A stretch of DNA of 36,196 bases from JANQLU01 sp964434955 (GTDB lineage: Bacteria; Planctomycetota; Planctomycetia; Pirellulales; Pirellulaceae): assembly GCA_964434955.1 (NCBI GenBank), contig CAYSXI010000032.1, positions 1 to 36,196 of the forward strand. The letters are read 5' to 3'. The notes below the pieces were generated by a model, which saw only the letters and a program-made list of their open reading frames with translations, was not told where the DNA came from and searched no databases. The position numbers and the translations under genes are program-made. Of the stretch, positions 9,480 through 17,375 are shown one piece after another; the first letter of the stretch is position 1; each line of letters opens with the position of its first letter.

Positions 9480-10178
9480 GTGAGCCAAGTGACGAATCGT
9501 CTTGAGATACTGGAAAACATTCGCAGTGCCAAACCGGCGATCCTGCCGTCGATGCTTCTGTGCGATTTCGCGAACTTGGAGGCGGAACTTGCCAAGCTCG
9601 AACAGGCGAATATTCCGGCCCTTCATTTGGACGTCATGGACGGAATCTTCGTCCCGAATTTCACGTACGGGATGACGATTGTCGAGGCATTCAATCGTGC
9701 GACCGAATTGCCGCTCGATGTTCATTTGATGATCGCGCGGCCGCTCGACTACATCGATGCATTTGTCAAAGCGGGCGCCGATGTGATTACTTTTCACGTC
9801 GAAGCCGAGGACAATCCGGCCGAGGTCCTTGAGAAAATCCGTAGTCACAACATTGCCGGGGGCATCGCCTTCAATGCAAGTACACCGGTCGAAAAAGTGC
9901 TCGAATACCTGCCGCTTTGCGACTTGGTCCTGGTAATGAGTATCGAAGCCGGATTTGGGGGCCAGAAGTTTCAGCCCGAAGTGCTGGAAAAATTCCAACG
10001 GATTCGCGACGCTGCGGATCACGACGTCGTATTGGAAATCGACGGGGGCGTGAACCGCGAGACGATCCAATCGTGCGTCGAAGCGGGGGCCGAGCTATTG
10101 GTCGCCGGCTCAGCCATTTTCCGTCAGGATGACTATACGACCGCCGTCGAGGCAATGTTGGAGCAGGTTTCCGCCTAA
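9480..10178 (+). CDS. rpe: Ribulose-phosphate 3-epimerase
   Basis: Interconverts ribulose 5-phosphate and xylulose 5-phosphate in the pentose phosphate and Calvin-type pathways; cytoplasmic TIM barrel. I chose the GTG at 9480 because a gggag box lies seven bases upstream; the frame also opens at a TTG at 9462. Motifs in order are LHLDVMDGIFVPN (metal His and catalytic Asp), DVHLMI (metal His), GFGGQKF (phosphate loop), EIDGGV (catalytic Asp) and LVAGSAIF (phosphate grip). The usual NPGFGGQ reads EAGFGGQ, a small departure. Its 232 residues are the normal length. A Rho-independent terminator follows at 10201-10240, so it is probably monocistronic. Confidence 0.95.
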   Translation: MSQVTNRLEILENIRSAKPAILPSMLLCDFANLEAELAKLEQANIPALHLDVMDGIFVPNFTYGMTIVEAFNRATELPLDVHLMIARPLDYIDAFVKAGADVITFHVEAEDNPAEVLEKIRSHNIAGGIAFNASTPVEKVLEYLPLCDLVLVMSIEAGFGGQKFQPEVLEKFQRIRDAADHDVVLEIDGGVNRETIQSCVEAGAELLVAGSAIFRQDDYTTAVEAMLEQVSA

Positions 10179-10200
10179 CTGCCGGGCCGTTAAGAGCCAT

Positions 10201-10240
10201 AAAACCGCCATTTCCAACCTCGTGAAAATGGAGGGTTTTT
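10201..10240 (+). terminator. Rho-independent terminator after rpe
   Basis: An imperfect stem of aaaaccgccattt (10201-10213) with aaaatggagggtttt (10225-10239) is followed by a T run. It begins 22 bases after the rpe stop and separates rpe from accD. Confidence 0.7.
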
Positions 10241-10307
10241 AATACAATGGAAGCTGGCGGTTGAAATTGCCGGGTGTTTCCTTTGCCCAATTATTTGTGT
10301 TTGCTCA

Positions 10308-11156
10308 ATGTCTGCATCTTCCACTACCTCCGATAACAACTCAATGAAAAGTCGTCGCAAGCGTCCGTTTCCCGAAGGCCTCTGGGTCAAGTGCCCCGGG
10401 TGTTCTTCTCCGATTTTCAAAAAGGAAGCGGATAAGCAACTTGGTGTTTGCCCGAAATGCGATTACCACTTTTACGTTTCGGCCCAACAAAGAGTGGAAC
10501 AGGTTTTGGACGAAGGCACGTTTGAACCTTGGGACGAAGACTTGTTTCCCGCAGACCCGCTTGGATTCAAGGACAAGCGTCCTTATGCAGATCGCCTGGT
10601 TGCCGAACAAAAACGGACGGGTCTGACCGAGGCGGCGCTGACGGGTACCGGGATGATCCGGGCACGACGCGTTGCTTTTGGAGTCACCGACTCCGCCTTC
10701 ATCATGGGCAGCATGGGCTCGGTCGTTGGCGAAAAGCTGACGCGTTTGGTGGAACGTGCAACCGAACAGAACTTGCCCCTGATCATCATCAGTGGGTCGG
10801 GCGGTGGCGCCCGAATGCATGAGGGGATTCTGTCCTTGATGCAGATGGCCAAGGTCTCGGCCGCACTTGCTCGATACGATCAAGCAGGCGGACTTTTCAT
10901 TTCGGTTCTGACGAATCCAACCATGGGTGGCGTTGCCGCCAGTTTCGCTTCGCTTGGCGACCTGGTCTTCGCGGAGCCGAAAGCATTGATCGGATTTGCC
11001 GGTCCACGGACCATCAAGGCAACCATTCGGATTGAATTACCCGATGGATTCCAAACCAGCGAATTCCTGCTCAAGCACGGATTCGTCGATCGAATCGTTC
11101 CACGCGACCAACTGAAATCCGAAATCGCTCGGACAATCGACTATTGCGGCAAGTGA
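10308..11156 (+). CDS. accD: Acetyl-CoA carboxylase carboxyltransferase, beta subunit
   Basis: With AccA, transfers the carboxyl group from biotin to acetyl-CoA to give malonyl-CoA, the first step of fatty acid synthesis. The N-terminal four-cysteine zinc ribbon is CPGC...CPKC, spaced as in AccD. The crotonase-like core carries ISGSGGARMHEG (oxyanion loop), TNPTMGGVAASFA and IGFAGPRTIKAT. The C-terminus (FLLKHGFVDRIVPR) is typical. It has 282 residues; E. coli AccD has 304. Starts at ATG 10308 or 10344 are both possible, since neither has a clear ribosome binding site. accA is not nearby. A 6-bp perfect hairpin (gtgatc/gatcac, 11153-11169) overlaps the stop but lacks a T run, so termination there is doubtful. 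Confidence 0.96.
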   Translation: MSASSTTSDNNSMKSRRKRPFPEGLWVKCPGCSSPIFKKEADKQLGVCPKCDYHFYVSAQQRVEQVLDEGTFEPWDEDLFPADPLGFKDKRPYADRLVAEQKRTGLTEAALTGTGMIRARRVAFGVTDSAFIMGSMGSVVGEKLTRLVERATEQNLPLIIISGSGGGARMHEGILSLMQMAKVSAALARYDQAGGLFISVLTNPTMGGVAASFASLGDLVFAEPKALIGFAGPRTIKATIRIELPDGFQTSEFLLKHGFVDRIVPRDQLKSEIARTIDYCGK

Positions 11157-11200
11157 TCTTGCGGATCACCCTATTCCCGCGATCGTAGTACGATTTCGAA

Positions 11201-11209
11201 TGTTATAAT
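11201..11209 (+). promoter_or_regulatory. Extended -10 promoter upstream of the split kinase gene
   Basis: The sequence tgttataat is a perfect extended -10 element (TGnTATAAT), with the hexamer at 11204-11209. No convincing -35 is seen, which is usual for extended -10 promoters. A start near 11216 would give a leader of about 48 bases before the GTG at 11264. Confidence 0.45.
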
Positions 11210-11263
11210 TGAATGGCCATTCGGCTTTCCTTCCTTTGACACTTGTCACTTTCGGAGCGTTTC

Positions 11264-12138
11264 GTGTCGCTTTTTGATCAAGTCAAGAATCTTTTCGGCG
11301 GCAACAAAGCGCAGAAAATGGACGTGACGGCCCGCTTTCAAATCGAGAAGCAAGCCGTTTCTGGAACGATGTCCAAGTTCCAGGTCGCAAGAGAAATTCA
11401 AACGGGTCGCATCCTTGGCTTGAAGATTCTCGACACCGAAAAGACCGCGCATTTCAATTCGCGATTCAAAGGATTGAAAAAGCCGCCCGAAGGAGAAATT
11501 GCTCTCAAGATCAACCACAAATATGTCGTGAACACAATCGAGCACGGCATGACCACCAAGAACGAGTATTACGTCTTGATGGAATATATTGACGGGACCT
11601 TCTAGTTCAAAACGAGAATGCGAAGTTGATCGAGAACCGTTTGAAGTTCATTCGTCAAATGGGGCATGCCTTGCAGGCCGTTCACGAAGCAGGTTTTATT
11701 CACCGCGATGTCTGCCCGCGAAATTTCATCTGCGACAAGACGATCAACAATCTCAAGTTAATTGACTTTGGATTGACCGTTCCCGATGAGCCGCCTTACC
11801 GACTACCGGGAAACCGTACAGGAACTCCTCAATACATGGCTCCGGAAATCGTTCGTCGTCGCCCCACGGATCTGCGTGTCGATGTTTTTGCCTACGGCGT
11901 CACCATGTACCGAATGCTTACCTTCGAACACCCTTGGGGATCCACCGACCCCACCGGGATTGGAGCTTTGGCGCACGACAGCCGATTGCCTGATGACATC
12001 TTGAAACATCGGCCGGATTTGAATTCGGATCTAGCAAGTGCGATTCACCGTTGCCTGGAAGCTGACCCCAATAAGCGGCCCAAATCTGTCAAGCATTTCC
12101 TCGGTCTCATCAAGAATGTGAAAACGGAATCCGCCTAA
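11264..12138 (+). pseudogene. Serine/threonine protein kinase (Hanks type), split by a one-base frameshift
   Basis: A single kinase domain spread over two frames. The first (GTG at 11264, preceded by a ggag box, to TAG at 11603-11605) holds the N-lobe: GLKIL with the ATP-binding Lys, a presumed alphaC Glu, and YVLMEYIDGT at the hinge. The second (open from 11593 to 12138) continues LLVQNENAKLIENR and holds the C-lobe: HRDVCPRNF (catalytic Asp and Asn), LIDFGL (metal Asp), GTPQYMAPE and DVFAYGVTMY. All catalytic residues are present, so restoring one base between 11593 and 11602 would give an intact kinase of about 291 residues. No classical slippery heptamer is seen there. Recent loss, sequencing error or recoding are the options. 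No membrane segment or extracellular domain follows; it would be a soluble kinase. Confidence 0.8.
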
Positions 12139-12270
12139 TTCCCTCACACGCAGAAGTCGAGTTGTCGGGAGTTGTGAGTTACGGTTTTGCCCTGCTTTCG
12201 GTTCTTGAAGTGTCCACTTGATGAATCACAGGCAAAAAAGGCCTAGTTTTCCGGCAACCTTCACGATTTG

Positions 12271-12298
12271 CGGTCAATTCCCGACCGGCAATTGACCG
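12271..12298. repeat. Perfect 9-bp inverted repeat upstream of trxA
   Basis: cggtcaatt at 12271-12279 pairs exactly with aattgaccg at 12290-12298 across a 10-base spacer. It lies in the 279-base gap between the kinase gene and trxA, about 120 bases before the trxA start. No T run follows, so an operator or a leader hairpin is as likely as a terminator. A shorter ctcaca/tgtgag pair lies at 12143-12178. Nothing else is apparent in this gap. Confidence 0.4.
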
Positions 12299-12417
12299 AC
12301 TTTGCTCAACGGCTAAAATCCTCAACGTGATTTAATTCCTGAATTTCAGCAACGCGATTCTCACCAGACGGGTGTCCCGACATTGGAGCGTTGTTTCGAA
12401 GAATACGGAGACCAGAA

Positions 12418-12744
12418 ATGGCAGCAGAATTTACCGATTCCAATTTTGAAAGTGAAGTGATCGCATCCGATTTGCCAGTCGTCGTCGACTTTTGGGCGAC
12501 CTGGTGTGGACCATGTCGACAAATCGCGCCCGTGATCGAAGAGTTGGCAACCGACAATAGCGGTTCGGCCAAAGTTGGAAAACTTGACGTCGACCAAAAT
12601 GAAGAGACCGCTCGAAAATACGGAATCCTGAACATTCCAACCATTCTTATTTTCAAGAACGGCGAAGTGGTCGAAAAAGTTATGGGCGCTCAACCGAAAG
12701 CCCGACTGCAAGAACTGATCGACATGCACAAAGTTTCTGCATAA
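12418..12744 (+). CDS. trxA: Thioredoxin
   Basis: Small cytoplasmic disulfide reductase that passes electrons from thioredoxin reductase to ribonucleotide reductase and other targets. 108 residues, the normal length. The active site is WATWCGPC near residue 30, and the cis-proline loop is NIPTILIFKNGE. The buried Asp is in VVVDFWA. I chose the ATG at 12418 because an acggag box lies close upstream; the TTG at 12391 is less likely. The last two codons and the stop are part of a 20-base tandem repeat (12736-12795), and the transcript probably ends at the terminator at 12933-12957. Confidence 0.96.
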   Translation: MAAEFTDSNFESEVIASDLPVVVDFWATWCGPCRQIAPVIEELATDNSGSAKVGKLDVDQNEETARKYGILNIPTILIFKNGEVVEKVMGAQPKARLQELIDMHKVSA

Positions 12745-12795
12745 CTCTCGGGGTATCTGCATAACCTTCGGGGTGTCTGCGTAACCTTCGGGGTG
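12736..12795 (+). repeat. Three tandem 20-base repeats beginning at the 3' end of trxA
   Basis: Units at 12736-12755, 12756-12775 and 12776-12795 follow the pattern tctgcataaccttcggggtg with one to three differences each. The first unit contains the Ser-Ala codons and TAA stop of trxA, so the array looks like duplication of the gene's own 3' end. Confidence 0.8.
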
Positions 12796-12932
12796 TCGTG
12801 TTTGCCTACGGAAAGCGGATACCGCAGTTCCAACGGGAAGGCCACAGAGAGATCTGCTTTACGGGATCTCTTCTGGTTGGATTTTCCAATGTTAAAACGA
12901 GCCCCAAAAGCTTGACGACGAATGCGCATTAG

Positions 12933-12957
12933 AAAGCCCGCGATTAGCGGGCTTTTT
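12933..12957 (+). terminator. Rho-independent terminator downstream of trxA
   Basis: A perfect stem of aaagcccgc (12933-12941) and gcgggcttt (12947-12955), loop of five, followed by more T residues. It closes the trxA transcript about 190 bases after the stop. Just upstream (12848-12871) another hairpin, agagatc with gatctct, indicates that the 3' leader is structured. The remaining bases up to the convergent gene at 13042 show nothing recognisable. Confidence 0.85.
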
Positions 12958-13041
12958 TCATTAACCGCTGTCACGGCTGTTCCGACCGTCGAGCGAAATG
13001 CTGGATCGCGATTCCGAGAGCCACCACAGACGCGCTAACGC

Positions 13042-13890
13042 TTATCCCCAGCGCGAACCAACATTGGTTTTCATGAATTCGAGACCGTCCTTGGCCAACT
13101 GCTCTTCGGATTCATACATCCGCCGCCAAATCTTTGTGGCAGCAACCAATTCTGGTAACGCCAGACCGAAAGCCTCAACGACCATCCAGCCGTCGTAGCC
13201 GATTTCATTGAGCGTATCAAAGTTCTCGGCCCACCGAACATTTCCCGATCCGGGTGTACTGCGATCGTTTTCGGAAATGTGGACGTGCGCGATCATGTCG
13301 CCTCCATCACGAATCGCCTGCGCTACATCCTTTTCCTCGATATTGCAGTGGAAAGAGTCATACATGATTCGACAACTGTCGTGTTCCACCTCGCGGGCAA
13401 ATCGTGCGGCGTCGGCATGTGTATTCAACAGGTAGGTCTCAAACCGGTTCAAAGGCTCGATGGCCAAAACCACACCGGCTTGTCCCGCATGTTCGGCAAC
13501 GGGTCGCATGGAATCCACGCCCCATTTCCATTCGTCCGAAGTGGGTCCCGCGCCGGAAAACTCACCGAGGGCTGAATGAAAAGGCCCAACCAGATGCGAG
13601 GCACCCATTGCCGCACAGCAATCGATAGCGCGCTTGGAGTTTTCAATTCCTTTCTGTCGCACGCTGGCCTCCGGACTGATGGGATTATCATCCACCGTTC
13701 GAACGGTGACAGCTGTTCGGCCGACTCCAATTTCATCGAACCGACTACCCCAGGTCGCATAATCCAAGTCGAGATTGAATAAGGGAACCTCGACGCCGTC
13801 GTATCCCATCGCCTTGAGACTTTCGACGGTTGGGACCAAATCGTCATGGAGTTCACCACTCCACAAAAGCAAATTCATTCCGAATTTCAA
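13042..13890 (-). CDS. Sugar isomerase/epimerase (xylose-isomerase-like TIM barrel; ketose 3-epimerase type)
   Basis: 282 residues, the usual size of the D-tagatose/D-psicose 3-epimerase and hydroxypyruvate isomerase group. The four metal ligands can be placed in order: Glu in LAIEPLNRFETYL, Asp in IMYDSFHCNIEEKD, His in AHVHISENDRSTPGSG, and Glu in MVVEAFG. The motif SENDRSTPGSG is typical of 3-epimerases. The start MKFGMNLLLWS matches the first barrel strand, and no signal peptide is present. It probably isomerises a free sugar or keto-sugar in the cytoplasm; the exact substrate is unknown. It is the last gene of a leftward group with a Gfo/Idh/MocA dehydrogenase, a pairing common in catabolism of sugars and inositols. 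Confidence 0.87.
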   Translation of the reverse strand: MKFGMNLLLWSGELHDDLVPTVESLKAMGYDGVEVPLFNLDLDYATWGSRFDEIGVGRTAVTVRTVDDNPISPEASVRQKGIENSKRAIDCCAAMGASHLVGPFHSALGEFSGAGPTSDEWKWGVDSMRPVAEHAGQAGVVLAIEPLNRFETYLLNTHADAARFAREVEHDSCRIMYDSFHCNIEEKDVAQAIRDGGDMIAHVHISENDRSTPGSGNVRWAENFDTLNEIGYDGWMVVEAFGLALPELVAATKIWRRMYESEEQLAKDGLEFMKTNVGSRWG

Positions 13891-13967
13891 CTCAGCTCTC
13901 CTGCTTATTTCAAGTTCGACTTAGTTGTTTGATTTCAAAGGAAATATAAAACACGACGATTGTCGAT

Positions 13968-14633
13968 TCAATCTGACGATTCAAACCCAGACAACAGGTC
14001 ATCCTGTTGCTTTTCGACTCGGTCCCAGGCACTGGGAATCCAATCCAGAAACGCTGCGGGAAGTTCCGCAAGTTTTACACGTCGCAGAACACGATTGAGT
14101 CGATAGTTGATCCCCTCGTCTGTCAAATAGTCAAACAGATATCGCTCCGTAAGAAACCGGGGCACAAACAAGGCGATCCGATCGGTTTTCTTTGTCGAGG
14201 TTATCTCGTTGACACCAGCCTCAACCCGCGCCGGATCGACTTGGGCAACCATTTCGTAAAACGTTTCCAGCCCGGACGGATTCCGCAACGTTAAAGCACG
14301 ATCCAGCAAAACTTCGATCAAAATATGAGCCGCCAAATGGGGGCGAAACCCGGCGTCGCTCCCCAGAAGCTCTCGCAACTCGATTGAAAGCGCCAGGTTC
14401 AATTCGACAAAACATCGGTTCTCATGGAACCAATCATCGTCCAAATGATGACGAACAATTCCCTTGGCCAACTCGGAAATGTTGGGATCTGTGTTTTCCA
14501 TGAAAAGACGAGCATTCTTTTTCCGAACTCGGACTTTTCGATCGGCAAGTGTGAGCCAATCGGGAACACATGTTCCGACCACGAAATAGGGGTCGCGGTC
14601 GAGAAAGCGAAAGGCATGCGAGTAACAGTTCAT
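13968..14633 (-). CDS. Uncharacterised protein, possibly related to metal-dependent AcpH-like hydrolases
   Basis: 221 residues without signal peptide or membrane segment. The N-terminus MNCYSHAF, then GTCVPDWL, a conserved-looking GIVRHHLDDDWF and a later HLAAHILIEVLLDRAL recall the spacing of His and Asp residues in acyl-carrier-protein phosphodiesterase (AcpH), an all-helical HD-type fold. The similarity is only in pattern, and I would not assign the reaction. The rest is helical with an acidic C-terminus. It lies between the Gfo/Idh/MocA gene (86 bases upstream) and the isomerase gene (77 bases downstream), all leftward, so co-transcription is likely, but its role with them is unknown. Confidence 0.72.
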   Translation of the reverse strand: MNCYSHAFRFLDRDPYFVVGTCVPDWLTLADRKVRVRKKNARLFMENTDPNISELAKGIVRHHLDDDWFHENRCFVELNLALSIELRELLGSDAGFRPHLAAHILIEVLLDRALTLRNPSGLETFYEMVAQVDPARVEAGVNEITSTKKTDRIALFVPRFLTERYLFDYLTDEGINYRLNRVLRRVKLAELPAAFLDWIPSAWDRVEKQQDDLLSGFESSD

Positions 14634-14719
14634 GGCTCCCCGCTTGTTTCACTTTCGATCACCAGGTCATCCAGTGTTTTGGGGGTCGCGTTTACGAATC
14701 AAATCCAACGGGATCGCGA

Positions 14720-15862
14720 TCAAACCTTCGTCCAGCTGGATTCGGCCGCACTTTTCAACACCGCATCACAGACCTTCTGCGTTTCCAAGGCATCGCGGAA
14801 GGTTGGTCCAACCGCCTCGCCTTTGGCGTGCCCCTCGAGGAAATCCGCAACCTGGTGCACAAAGCTATGTTCGTAGCCAATTTGCAAACCGGGCACCCAC
14901 CATTTATCCATGTAAGGATGTTCACCGCCGTGATCCGTCACGTGAACGCTTTTCCAACCGCGAACGATGCCATCGTCGCCGTGATCGAAATAATTGAGCC
15001 GGTGTAAATCGTGGAGGTCCCAACTGAGCGAAGCTTTTTCTCCGTTGACTTCAAACGTGTAAAGCGCCTTGTGGCCTCGAGCGTACCTGGTCGACTCAAA
15101 CAAGCCCATCGAACCATTCTTGAAGTGGCAAAGGAATGCACAAGCGTCGTCAATACCGACGGGCTCGACTTTACCCGTCAAGTTGTGCATCCGTTCCTTG
15201 ACAAAGGTTTCCGTCATCGCCGTGACATCGGCAATTTCACCGTTCAACCAAATCGCTGTGTCAATGCAATGAGCCAACAAGTCACCAGTGACGCCGGAGC
15301 CCGCTGCATCGACATCCAACCGCCACAGCGCGTTACCGCCTTGGGGCAAATCGTCAGCGATCGTCCAGTCCTGAAGGAAATTGGCGCGGTAATGAAAGAT
15401 CCGCCCCAGCCTTCCTTCTTCGATCAGGTTTTTCGCAAGGGTAACGGCCGGGACTCTTCGGTAGTTGTACCAAACCATGTTTGCGACACCGGCGTTCTCG
15501 ACCGCCTGACACATTTCTTCACCTTCAGCCGCGTTCATCGCCAAAGGCTTCTCGCACAAGATTGCTTTGCCGGCATCAGCGGCCGCCATAACGATTTCCC
15601 GATGCAAATTGTTGGGGACACAAATATCAACGGCGTCAATATCGTCTCTTGCGATCAACGCGCGCCAATCCGATTCCGTTGACTCGTATCCCCACTGATC
15701 CGCAAAGGCTTTCAAAGGCTCTTCGCTCCGCGCGCACGCGGCCTTCAGAACCGGGTTCAGTTCTAGATCAAAAAAGTTGCTGACTTTCCGATAGGCGTTC
15801 GAATGGGCTCGCCCCATGAACCCATACCCGATCATCCCAATATTGAAGTCTTTTTTAGCCAT
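14720..15862 (-). CDS. Gfo/Idh/MocA family NAD(P)-dependent oxidoreductase
   Basis: Cytoplasmic sugar or cyclitol dehydrogenase. I chose the ATG at 15862 (MAKKDFNIGMIG), which puts the Rossmann strand at the N-terminus; a TTG five codons earlier has little support. The dinucleotide fold shows GYGFMG near residue 12, and VPNNLH and CEKPLA (the EKP motif with the conserved Lys) follow. The C-terminal alpha/beta domain has GDLLAHCIDTAIWL, where Asp and His are typical catalytic or substrate-binding positions. At 380 residues it is complete. Its neighbour two genes on is a ketose-epimerase-like protein, so the pair may convert an uncommon sugar. No signal peptide, unlike the many secreted planctomycete members of this family. 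Confidence 0.92.
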   Translation of the reverse strand: MAKKDFNIGMIGYGFMGRAHSNAYRKVSNFFDLELNPVLKAACARSEEPLKAFADQWGYESTESDWRALIARDDIDAVDICVPNNLHREIVMAAADAGKAILCEKPLAMNAAEGEEMCQAVENAGVANMVWYNYRRVPAVTLAKNLIEEGRLGRIFHYRANFLQDWTIADDLPQGGNALWRLDVDAAGSGVTGDLLAHCIDTAIWLNGEIADVTAMTETFVKERMHNLTGKVEPVGIDDACAFLCHFKNGSMGLFESTRYARGHKALYTFEVNGEKASLSWDLHDLHRLNYFDHGDDGIVRGWKSVHVTDHGGEHPYMDKWWVPGLQIGYEHSFVHQVADFLEGHAKGEAVGPTFRDALETQKVCDAVLKSAAESSWTKV

Positions 15863-15941
15863 CCCAATTTCCAACAAAAGTATTTCAAGTCTTGTTTGCA
15901 GGGCTTATTTTTAATCAACGTGCGACCGAATTTGAAGAACC

Positions 15942-15958
15942 TTGACAGTTTGTTGTCA
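15942..15958. promoter_or_regulatory. Operator-like palindrome between divergent genes
   Basis: TGACA-N6-TGTCA at 15943-15958 is a perfect 5-bp inverted repeat. Its left arm is inside a consensus -35 hexamer (TTGACA, 15942-15947) reading rightward, although the -10 at the expected distance (catggt) is poor. It lies between the leftward Gfo/Idh/MocA group and the rightward glycosyltransferase, where a regulator could act on either. Confidence 0.3.
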
Positions 15959-16083
15959 TAAATTCATGGTGCACCGCGGATATTCTTTGCGGCTTTTCCC
16001 GGCCCCACAAATTCGGGTTAATCAGATTTTGCAACTTGAGTAAAATTCCCGTTTTCGTTTTTGCCTCACTGCTCTCGGTCAAG

Positions 16084-17346
16084 ATGTTTGTCGCTGCGAT
16101 TGCCCTGGCGTTGATCCTCACAGGAATAGCCGCCTATCAACTGCTCATATCCATCATTTTCTATTTCCGCATCTCCCGCCAGAATCAGCCTGCGAACATT
16201 TCGGACGACCAGTTTCCTACCGCAAGCGTCCTCTTGGCTTTACGCGGCGCCGATCCGGAACTCGCGGCCGGTATCCGACAGCTTCTTCACCAGGATTATC
16301 CGGATATCGATTTACGTTTGATGATTGACAGTGAAGAAGATCCTGCCTGGCAAGTTGTCAGTGAAATTCAAGAAGAAATTCAAAACCCGAAACTCGCATT
16401 CTCGCCCCTTTCCAACCGTCCGAAGGCAAGCAGTCTTCACTGCGCCTCCATGGTGCAGTTGATGGAAGAATTGCCGGACGACCGTGAGGTCATCGTGCTC
16501 GTCGATGGCGATGTCGTTGGTTACGACGGCTTCTTGCGGACGTTGATCAGCCCAATTGCCAATGGAGAAGCCGACGCGGCTCACGGAAATCGCTGGTATG
16601 CGCCAAACGTGGGAAAATTCGGTTCGATGGTCCGCTATGTTTGGAATGCCGCCGCGGTTCTGACTATGTATTTTGGCGGCATACCCTGGGGCGGAATGTT
16701 CGCGGCACGAGCCAAAGATATCCGCGAGACGTCCGTTGTCGATCGCTGGCGGAAAGCGATGGCGGTGGACGCCTGTGTCACCGAGTGCTTGAAGACGCGA
16801 GGTATCCAAAGCCAGTTTGTCCCGTCGCTGATCATCGTTAACCGTGAAGATTGCTCGCTCGTGGGAAACCAGAAGTTTATCATTCGACAACTTCTTTGGA
16901 CTCGACTCTACCAACCGCGAGGTTTCTGGTGGCTGATCGTGACCCAAGCTTATGTTGTCTCGCTCGGGCTCATCCTGGCTCTGGCCGTTGCGATCTTTGC
17001 CGCTGCCGCAGGCGACCACCAGATTCTGGGGGTCAGCGGTTTGGCCATCGTGCTATACCAATGGCTGATGTTTGTTTCGCTGTTCGTTGTTGAGTTTGGC
17101 GTCCGGCGAATTCTGGAAAAGAACCATCAGCCTCTACGCTGGCTAACACCATCCAAGATCGTCAAGCTGGTGATCGCAATTCCAATCACGCAGTTTGTCC
17201 ACGCGGCTGCCGTGACGTCGGTGATTTTGAAGAAGCGTCTCATCTGGCGGGGAGTCGAATATCAAATCAACCAACCCTTTGATGTCGAACTGGTCGCCGA
17301 TCGACCCTTTGAACAGCAAGCTTTGTCGGGCGAGTCCATTCAATGA
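16084..17346 (+). CDS. Membrane glycosyltransferase, family 2/21 (ceramide-glucosyltransferase-like)
   Basis: Transfers a sugar from a nucleotide donor to a lipid or other membrane acceptor. With the ATG at 16084 (chosen over TTG 16036), the protein has 420 residues. It begins with a hydrophobic segment (FVAAIALALILTGIAAYQLL), followed by the GT-A domain: SVLLALRG, LRLMIDSEEDP, VIVLVDGDVV (metal-binding Asp pair) and VDACVTE (catalytic acidic residue). The family's (Q/R)xxRW box appears only as RQLLW. At least two membrane helices follow (AYVVSLGLILALAVAIFAA and VSGLAIVLYQWLMFVSLFVV), plus a further hydrophobic stretch near IPITQFVHAAAV. Glucosylceramide synthase and hopanoid HpnI share this layout. 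The acceptor is unknown. It converges with the ACMSD gene, 29 bases apart. Confidence 0.85.
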   Translation: MFVAAIALALILTGIAAYQLLISIIFYFRISRQNQPANISDDQFPTASVLLALRGADPELAAGIRQLLHQDYPDIDLRLMIDSEEDPAWQVVSEIQEEIQNPKLAFSPLSNRPKASSLHCASMVQLMEELPDDREVIVLVDGDVVGYDGFLRTLISPIANGEADAAHGNRWYAPNVGKFGSMVRYVWNAAAVLTMYFGGIPWGGMFAARAKDIRETSVVDRWRKAMAVDACVTECLKTRGIQSQFVPSLIIVNREDCSLVGNQKFIIRQLLWTRLYQPRGFWWLIVTQAYVVSLGLILALAVAIFAAAAGDHQILGVSGLAIVLYQWLMFVSLFVVEFGVRRILEKNHQPLRWLTPSKIVKLVIAIPITQFVHAAAVTSVILKKRLIWRGVEYQINQPFDVELVADRPFEQQALSGESIQ

Positions 17347-17375
17347 TTGACTCGCCTGAGCAAGCGATTCGCCTT

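Noticed and set aside
11590..11605. Programmed -1 frameshift in the kinase gene
   Set aside because: No X-XXY-YYZ heptamer or obvious stimulatory hairpin; kept only as a remote option beside mutation or sequencing error.
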